This document shows positions 8,907-12,609 of a DNA stretch of 12,609 nucleotides, piece by piece. This DNA comes from Oehlia diaphana. Its lineage: Eukaryota > Glomeromycota > Glomeromycetes > Glomerales > Glomeraceae. Position numbers and translations under genes: made by a program. Where the stretch lies: NCBI GenBank assembly GCA_003833135.1, contig QZLH01000239.1, forward strand, positions 82,542 to 95,150, read 5' to 3'. The notes under the pieces were generated by a model. The model ran no database searches. It was given only the letters and a program-made list of their open reading frames with translations, and was not told the DNA's origin. How positions within the stretch are numbered: position 1 is the first letter of the stretch; each line of letters begins with the position of its first letter.

Positions 8907-9157
8907 CCATATAGCGCTGCATAAAACACCCTCGGTGTTATTCAAGAAACCCAGCCTAGATTGTATAACACCTCCCAAATATTGGAAGATGGGAGGATGA
9001 TACAAATATTCGTTACTGATCAATATATACCTTGCTATTAGACTTATCAAATCCAGTGAAAAGATCGCACTATTAATTATAAAAATTGGGCTATAAATCG
9101 CTCATCAAAAAAAGGGGGGTACTATTCCAGGGGGGTACTATATGCAGCGCTATACGG
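8907..9157. mobile_element. 251-bp MITE nested in the transposase, TA duplication
   Basis: The left end is CCATATAGCGCTGCATA; the right end in reverse complement is CCGTATAGCGCTGCATA, a 17-bp inverted repeat with one mismatch. TA flanks it on both sides (8905-8906 and 9158-9159). Removing the element plus one TA joins KPLV to IGKSLKPQAF in frame, so the boundaries are supported by the host gene. Inside are a direct repeat of GGGGGGTACTAT (near 9114 and 9130) and a CCTCCCA/TGGGAGG hairpin (about 8971-8997). It has no coding capacity; a minus-strand frame at 8868-9050 crosses it by chance. Confidence 0.9.
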
Positions 9158-9380
9158 TAATTGGAAAATCTTTGAAGCCACAAGCTTTTTATGGCATTCA
9201 GATTTTCTGACTTTCAGTTACATATAAAGCAATAAAAAGGCATGGATGAAACATGATATTTTTAATGGATGGGTTAGTAAATTGGATCATGAATTTTGTC
9301 TTTAAGGCTGACATGTTATTTTAATTATTAATAATGCTTCATAATATAAATTCGTTACTTCTTCTAATGAAAATGAAAGT

Positions 9381-9470
9381 GATGATTTTGATGATAATTA
9401 TGACGATAATTATAATGATAATTATGACGATAATTATGATGATAATTATAAAGATGATTTTGATGATAAT
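9381..9470 (+). repeat. Asp-rich 12-bp tandem repeat inside the DDE domain
   Basis: About six copies of a 12-bp unit, consensus GATGATAATTAT, lie between two identical 18-bp blocks, GATGATTTTGATGATAAT (9381-9398 and 9453-9470), exactly 72 bp apart. In the transposase frame they encode repeated DDNY units, continuing into a Ser/Glu/Asp-rich tract to about 9600. The tract falls between the second and third catalytic positions. The hydrophobic plus-strand frame at 9334-9597 reads the same DNA in another frame and is not a gene. Confidence 0.85.
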
Positions 9471-9690
9471 CTTACTAGTAATGATAAACCTGAAGAGTTA
9501 TCTGAAGAATCTTCAGAAGATGATGGAACAAATAATTATAAACAAAAAGGTTGTGATTCGTCAAACAGAAAAGGTAGTGAAGAAAAAAAAGAGATAACAT
9601 TGAGCTTACCAATATCTGAATTGTATTTCTTCTACCAAATATGATATCAAACTTTAACCCATAGATGCCGGTATTATTCAAAATTTTAAG

Positions 9691-9910
9691 GTATTTGTTT
9701 ACTAGGAATTGGAAAATGAGAACGGAAAATTATTGTGAAAATTGAAAAAAAAATTATATTGATTGATAATCATTGGATGATATTTATAAGCATTAACGTG
9801 ATTAATTTTTTTTTCATAGTACATAAACATCATATATTGTCGTTTACTTCACTCTGGACAAATAATTAAAGTTTATTAATAAATAAATTTATTTATAATT
9901 ATTGAATAAG
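9691..9910 (+). other. Probable intron 2 of the transposase
   Basis: DAGIIQNFK ends exactly at AAG before GTATTTG at 9691, and similarity resumes in the same phase with VKYKQLYVQHLIEQFD right after AATAAG at 9910. Joining the two exons gives the family's continuous order. The 220-nt interior is AT-rich and full of stops. Confidence 0.6.
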
Positions 9911-9979
9911 GTCAAATACAAGCAACTATATGTTCAACATTTAATTGAACAATTTGATCAAGGTGCCAATATGCACAAA

Positions 9980-10049
9980 TAAATCTTTTTTTTATTTTTT
10001 TCGTGTTTGTTATTTTTGTATAAAATTACTAATATTTACTTAATATTAG
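9980..10049 (+). other. Probable intron 3 of the transposase
   Basis: Coding similarity leaves at GANMHK (9979) and returns with KLDIKQAIDYI just after AATATTAG (ends 10049). A branch-site-like TTACTAATAT lies about 15-25 bases before the acceptor, with T-runs upstream. The donor position reads TAAATC rather than GTAAAT, so the donor G seems lost and the phase is off by one base. Confidence 0.55.
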
Positions 10050-10578
10050 AAATAAATTGGATATTAAACAAGCTATTGATTATATTGCAGAAGCTTGAGA
10101 AAATGTAGAATAGGCAAACTATACATAATTGCTGGGATGAAACCAGAATTATATCTAATTCTAATTCTAAATCAATTCAAGAAACATGAGTTGCTATACA
10201 ATGAGAATTGGGCGTACTTGTTAATTAAATTCTGAATACACTTCCAACAATTTTCATTGATGATAAAATCTAAAATAGTTTGGTAAATTATATTCATGAT
10301 CAAACTTCTCTACTTATTGAAGAAATTTTGACTGATGAACAAATTATAGACATAGTGCAAAATCATGATAGAAAAACACCTGATACTGATAATAAAGTGA
10401 AACCAATTCTAAAAGTTTTACCAAAAGAAGCTCTTGATTCTATGAACAACTACCTATTGATAATAGGTTTAAAATGGATAATTTTAAAGTTTTTAGGCAT
10501 TATGTTTCAGATTTAAAAGCATATTATATTACATCTTTATAATAAAAGTTAATTGAAGATTATTTTCCTTCTAATTAA

Positions 10579-10726
10579 AATAATTTTATATAATATTGTA
10601 TAATGTTTAATTTTTTGTAATATAAAATATATAATTACATCTTGATTTTATAATAAATAATATGTTTAATAGTTAATAAAATTGATACATTACATGTTTC
10701 TTATGAAGTAACCATTATTAACGTTA
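10579..10726. other. AT-rich 3' flank of the transposase
   Basis: This links the transposase stop to the tandem array. It is AT-rich, with no gene or clear terminator seen. Confidence 0.5.
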
Positions 10727-11381
10727 CTAAAGAAAAAAAATAAACGTGAAACTTCCTCTTTTCCATTTACCTTTCACTAAAATCCAGTTCATATAATTCG
10801 TTCAGTGTTTCTACAAAAAGAAAAAATGTTAAAAATATTTCTTATTTAATACACAGTATCCTAGCCAGCTAGTTCTACAAAAAAAAAAAGAAATATTTAG
10901 TACATTTCTTAATTACAAAATACTACTCCTCCTTCTCATATTCCTTATATTTTAAGTTCAGGTTCGTCTTATCTCCAAGAGTTTGGCATTCTACAAAAAA
11001 TAGTAGTCCAATCTACAAAAAAAAAATAATAAATAAAATTACAATAATATTAAAAAACTAATTTCCCATTCCTTACATTATTCAAGTCTGGATTTGTTTT
11101 CAAGAATCCAGTATCTTAATCCTATAAAAAAACAAAAAAAGAAACATTAGTATGTTTCTTTAATATTTAAAAATCAATTTTTCCTCCCCTATTTCTTACA
11201 CATCAAAGTCCAGTTCATTTCCAAGAGTCTAGCATTCTAGTTTTACAAAAAAAAGAAAGAAACGTTAAAAATATTTCTTAATTACAAAACACATAACTTC
11301 CAGTTCTCTTCTCCCACATTACCTTTATTATGTAAGTACAGTTTGATGGTTCATCCTGATTTCCAAGGGTCTGGCGTTCTA
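10727..11381 (-). repeat. Tandem array of exon/intron-like modules on the minus strand
   Basis: About six units of mostly 110-140 bp repeat on the minus strand. A full unit reads: pyrimidine-rich tract ending in TAG; a 37-56-nt block close to AATGCYAGACTCTTGGAAAT plus GAACTGGACTT; a donor-like GTAAGG or GTAAGA; an AT-rich stretch; then AATTAAGAAAT and a branch-like site (TACTAAT at 11146-11152, TACTAAA at 10896-10902) before the next T-run. TAG acceptors are at plus-strand positions 11379, 11237, 11122, 11013, 10991, 10875, 10811 and 10727; donor-like sites are at 11322, 11199, 11076 and 10770. The unit near 10948 has ATAAGG in place of GTAAGG, and the unit at 10815-10875 has lost most of its block. 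The blocks contain stops and differ in length, so I do not call a protein. It may be a tandemly duplicated gene fragment or a satellite. Confidence 0.7.
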
Positions 11382-11411
11382 CAAAAATATCTACAATACA
11401 AAAAAAATAAA

Positions 11412-11429
11412 AATATATATATATATATT
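11412..11429. repeat. TA microsatellite
   Basis: A short run of alternating A and T, flanked by A-rich and T-rich tracts so that the whole is nearly palindromic. Confidence 0.8.
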
Positions 11430-11487
11430 TTTTTTTACTGTGTATCAACAAGATAAATGATCTGATAATCTGATCTTAACTGATTAT

Positions 11488-11625
11488 AGCAGTACCAAAA
11501 CTATATATATATCATATGATATACTACACTGAAATAGTTTTGGCAGTTTCACCATTTCAGGTAATTTTGCAAAACTTGTTTCAGCAGTTTCACATACACT
11601 CGTTCTGCCAATACCTGGCAAGCAA
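11488..11625. repeat. Inverted and direct repeat cluster near the Tigger right end
   Basis: ACCAAAACTAT (about 11493-11503) is matched in inverted orientation by ATAGTTTTGG (about 11534-11543). CAGTTTCAC then occurs twice (about 11543 and 11585), with CTGAAAT/ATTTCAG also inverted. It looks like one end or a scrap of another small element inside the Tigger 3' region, but I cannot define boundaries. Confidence 0.45.
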
Positions 11626-11657
11626 TTTTATTTTACCATTAAAAAATTTTTTTTAAC

Positions 11658-11682
11658 TATAGTCACATCTCATTATAGTTAC
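11658..11682 (+). promoter_or_regulatory. Right subterminal TATAGTYAC motifs
   Basis: TATAGTCAC at 11658-11666 and TATAGTTAC at 11674-11682 repeat the left-end motif. AGATGTCCTRAAT also occurs near both ends (about 7707 and 11691), in direct orientation. Confidence 0.55.
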
Positions 11683-11706
11683 CAAATATGAGATGTCCTA
11701 AATGTA

Positions 11707-11728
11707 TGACTATAACGAGAGTTGACTG
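11707..11728 (-). repeat. Right terminal inverted repeat of the Tigger element
   Basis: In reverse complement it begins CAGTCAACTCTCGTTATAGT and is followed by TA at 11729-11730. It pairs with 7642-7663. Confidence 0.92.
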
Positions 11729-11730
11729 TA

Positions 11731-12047
11731 TAATATATTTAATATATATATTTATATTTTATTTAAATATTTGAATTATTACTTTTTTTTAGATGTTTAA
11801 TTATGAAAGTAATAGTAATTAGTAAAATTAGTTAATAACTGTTTATTCATAATATGTGGATTAAAATTTGACAAGTTGTATTTTTTTATTGCTTTTTAAA
11901 CTTATTATAATAAAAAATCTTTATACCTATTTGTTTCTAGATATTTATAATTTAATATTAAGTAAATTTATTTGTTAATTTTTTATTTTTTTTTAAAATT
12001 ACAAATAAATGATCTAATATATTTTTATTAATAATAGTTCTACTATA
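11731..12047. other. AT-rich spacer between two Tigger-type termini
   Basis: About 315 bases of AT-rich sequence with no gene or repeat that I recognise, apart from the TA target bases at 12046-12047. Confidence 0.6.
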
Positions 12048-12609
12048 CAGTCAACCCTCGTTATACAGTAGTGGCGGAAAAAAATGGCAGTTGCGATCGC
12101 GTGATAAAACTAATGATCTACATCATATTTAATTGAACAATACGAACTAATTTTTTGTCTATTTGTTCATTATACTATAATGATCAATATGTATTAAGTA
12201 AACTAGACATAGAAGTGTCTCATAAACATTACAATATCATTATACTGCAAAAACCTTCTCTTAAAAAATGATGTGAGTTTGTTAAGTCGTAATTGGCAAA
12301 ATGGGAGTTATAAAATGCCGAAATGTAAATGAACTATGCAAAATTACCAAATTCCCATTAAGGATATTGCTTCAGTAATCATCTCAGTTAAAAAAAACCT
12401 AAAAATTTAAAACAATACCATTGACCAAAACGCCTAAAAATTTTAAGTCCACAAGTCAGAATCACTTTGATTTGCATATTCATTTTTATACAGATGTAAT
12501 AAGTTTTGAAATTACAATATTTTAATTAAAAAATTTTCAGTAATGTGTATCAGCTTCTTGAAGAGTCCAAAATATTCCAATAGAATAATGATTCGAACTA
12601 TAAAGCCAG
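12048..12609 (+). mobile_element. Left end of a second Tigger-family element, cut by the window end
   Basis: CAGTCAACCCTCGTTATA at 12048-12065 matches the right terminal repeat of the neighbouring element at 17 of 18 positions and is preceded by TA. The sequence beyond it (TACAGTAGTGGCGG, then a GCGATCGCG-containing segment) differs from the first element, so it is a related but distinct member. About 540 further bases show no transposase motif, which is compatible with an untranslated 5' region or a non-autonomous copy. No matching right end is visible, so the 12609 boundary is only the window edge. Confidence 0.6.

Larger units (their letters stand above)
7993..10578 (+). pseudogene. Tigger/pogo-type DDE transposase, decayed, intron-containing
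   Basis: The likely ATG is at 7993-7995, followed by a CENP-B-type HTH region (CKEICIYTNNNSNKTQND and TTMSKILK around a stop at 8143-8145). A second HTH domain, in the Tc5/CENP-B style, gives LKIWVGQTLSS, IFISDIIL and TFSSGWI up to a stop at 8401-8403. The DDE domain keeps NADETGLFF (first Asp, codon 8541-8543), then RVTVMLASNAFGNHKLKPLV, which is split from GKSLKPQAF by an inserted MITE. The usual DN motif reads INNAS (Asn at 9330-9332), and the third Asp is in IDAGIIQNFK (9664-9666). Downstream are YKQLYVQHLIEQFD, KLDIKQAIDYIAEA, NCWDETRI, LTDEQIIDIVQNHD, VLPKEALDS and the tail LIEDYFPSN with a stop at 10576-10578. Stops, frameshifts and the Asp-to-Asn change make it inactive. The family assignment is strong because order and spacing match throughout. 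Confidence 0.9.
7642..11728 (+). mobile_element. Tigger/pogo-like DNA transposon, 4,087 bp, both ends present
   Basis: The element is bounded by 22-bp inverted repeats with two mismatches (7642-7663 and 11707-11728, starting CAGTYAACTCTCRTTATAGT) and flanked by TA at 7640-7641 and 11729-11730. A CAGT start, a CTCGTTATA-like core and a TA target duplication are typical of the Tigger/pogo branch of Tc1/mariner. It encodes a decayed DDE transposase on the plus strand (7993-10578), holds a nested MITE (8907-9157), and carries about 1,150 bp between the transposase and the right end that includes a minus-strand tandem array. The transposase is broken, so mobility would depend on a related copy elsewhere. 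Confidence 0.92.

Noticed and set aside
8868..9050. Minus-strand 60-codon frame
   Set aside because: It crosses the boundary between the transposase exon and the nested MITE, so it is created by the insertion and has no family similarity.
9334..9597. Plus-strand frame with a long Ile/Met-rich stretch resembling a membrane segment
   Set aside because: It is the 12-bp tandem repeat read out of frame; the correct frame gives the acidic DDNY repeat within the transposase.
9475..9681. Minus-strand 68-codon frame
   Set aside because: It is the antisense of the transposase acidic tract and DDE region, with no support of its own.
10727..11381. CRISPR-like array
   Set aside because: The units are long, degenerate and irregularly spaced, without short identical repeats and unique spacers, and the setting is eukaryotic.
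12100..12609. Possible promoter or gene start at the right edge
   Set aside because: No open frame, motif or convincing regulatory element is visible; the only supported feature is the transposon terminus at 12048.
1..12609. tRNA, rRNA, defence system or multi-gene operon
   Set aside because: I saw no cloverleaf-like GC-containing segment, rRNA core sequence or adjacent intact genes; all coding similarity is to transposition proteins.

Overview
The window contains no intact gene that I can support. It is an AT-rich, repeat-dense eukaryotic stretch made almost entirely of decaying transposable elements. The mix (Helitron, PIF/Harbinger, Tigger/pogo, several MITEs), the very high A+T content, and short intron-like breaks with GTAAG donors and TACTAAT-like branch sites suggest a fungal genome. 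My best guess is an arbuscular mycorrhizal fungus of the Rhizophagus/Gigaspora type. That assignment is inference; no marker gene is present.

Layout, left to right. Bases 1-466 hold only a short palindrome. Bases 467-1006 (minus) are an internally deleted PIF/Harbinger transposase. Bases 1228-4431 (minus) are a broken Helitron Rep-helicase. It keeps, in order, an N-terminal helitron-like domain, an HVH (HUH) motif, a two-tyrosine motif, a Pif1-type Walker A and B, and the C-terminal helicase motifs, but many stops, frameshifts and small deletions interrupt it. Bases 4852-5693 carry two copies of one ~300-bp MITE in head-to-head inverted orientation, a potential ~270-bp fold-back; a diverged relative lies near 7410-7480. 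Bases 6258-6941 are a 684-bp element with 26-bp terminal inverted repeats, GAGCT/GAGCC-rich flanks and an AT-rich tandem-repeat core.

The best-defined unit is a 4,087-bp Tigger/pogo-like transposon at 7642-11728, with 22-bp terminal inverted repeats, TA target duplications and subterminal TATAGTYAC motifs. Its plus-strand transposase (7993-10578) can be followed from the CENP-B-type HTH through the DDE domain to the C-terminus, across three probable introns and several stops. A second, 251-bp MITE (8907-9157) sits in the DDE domain with an exact TA duplication. One catalytic Asp is replaced by Asn, and an Asp-rich 12-bp tandem repeat expands the DDE domain. Between the transposase stop and the right end lies the most unusual feature: a minus-strand tandem array (about 10727-11381) whose units each combine a repeated exon-like block, a donor-like site, a branch-like site and a pyrimidine-rich TAG acceptor. 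The terminus of another Tigger-family element begins at 12048 and runs off the window.

The elements do not cooperate in a pathway; their relationship is one of insertion, nesting and decay. I found no operon, defence locus, RNA gene or CRISPR array.
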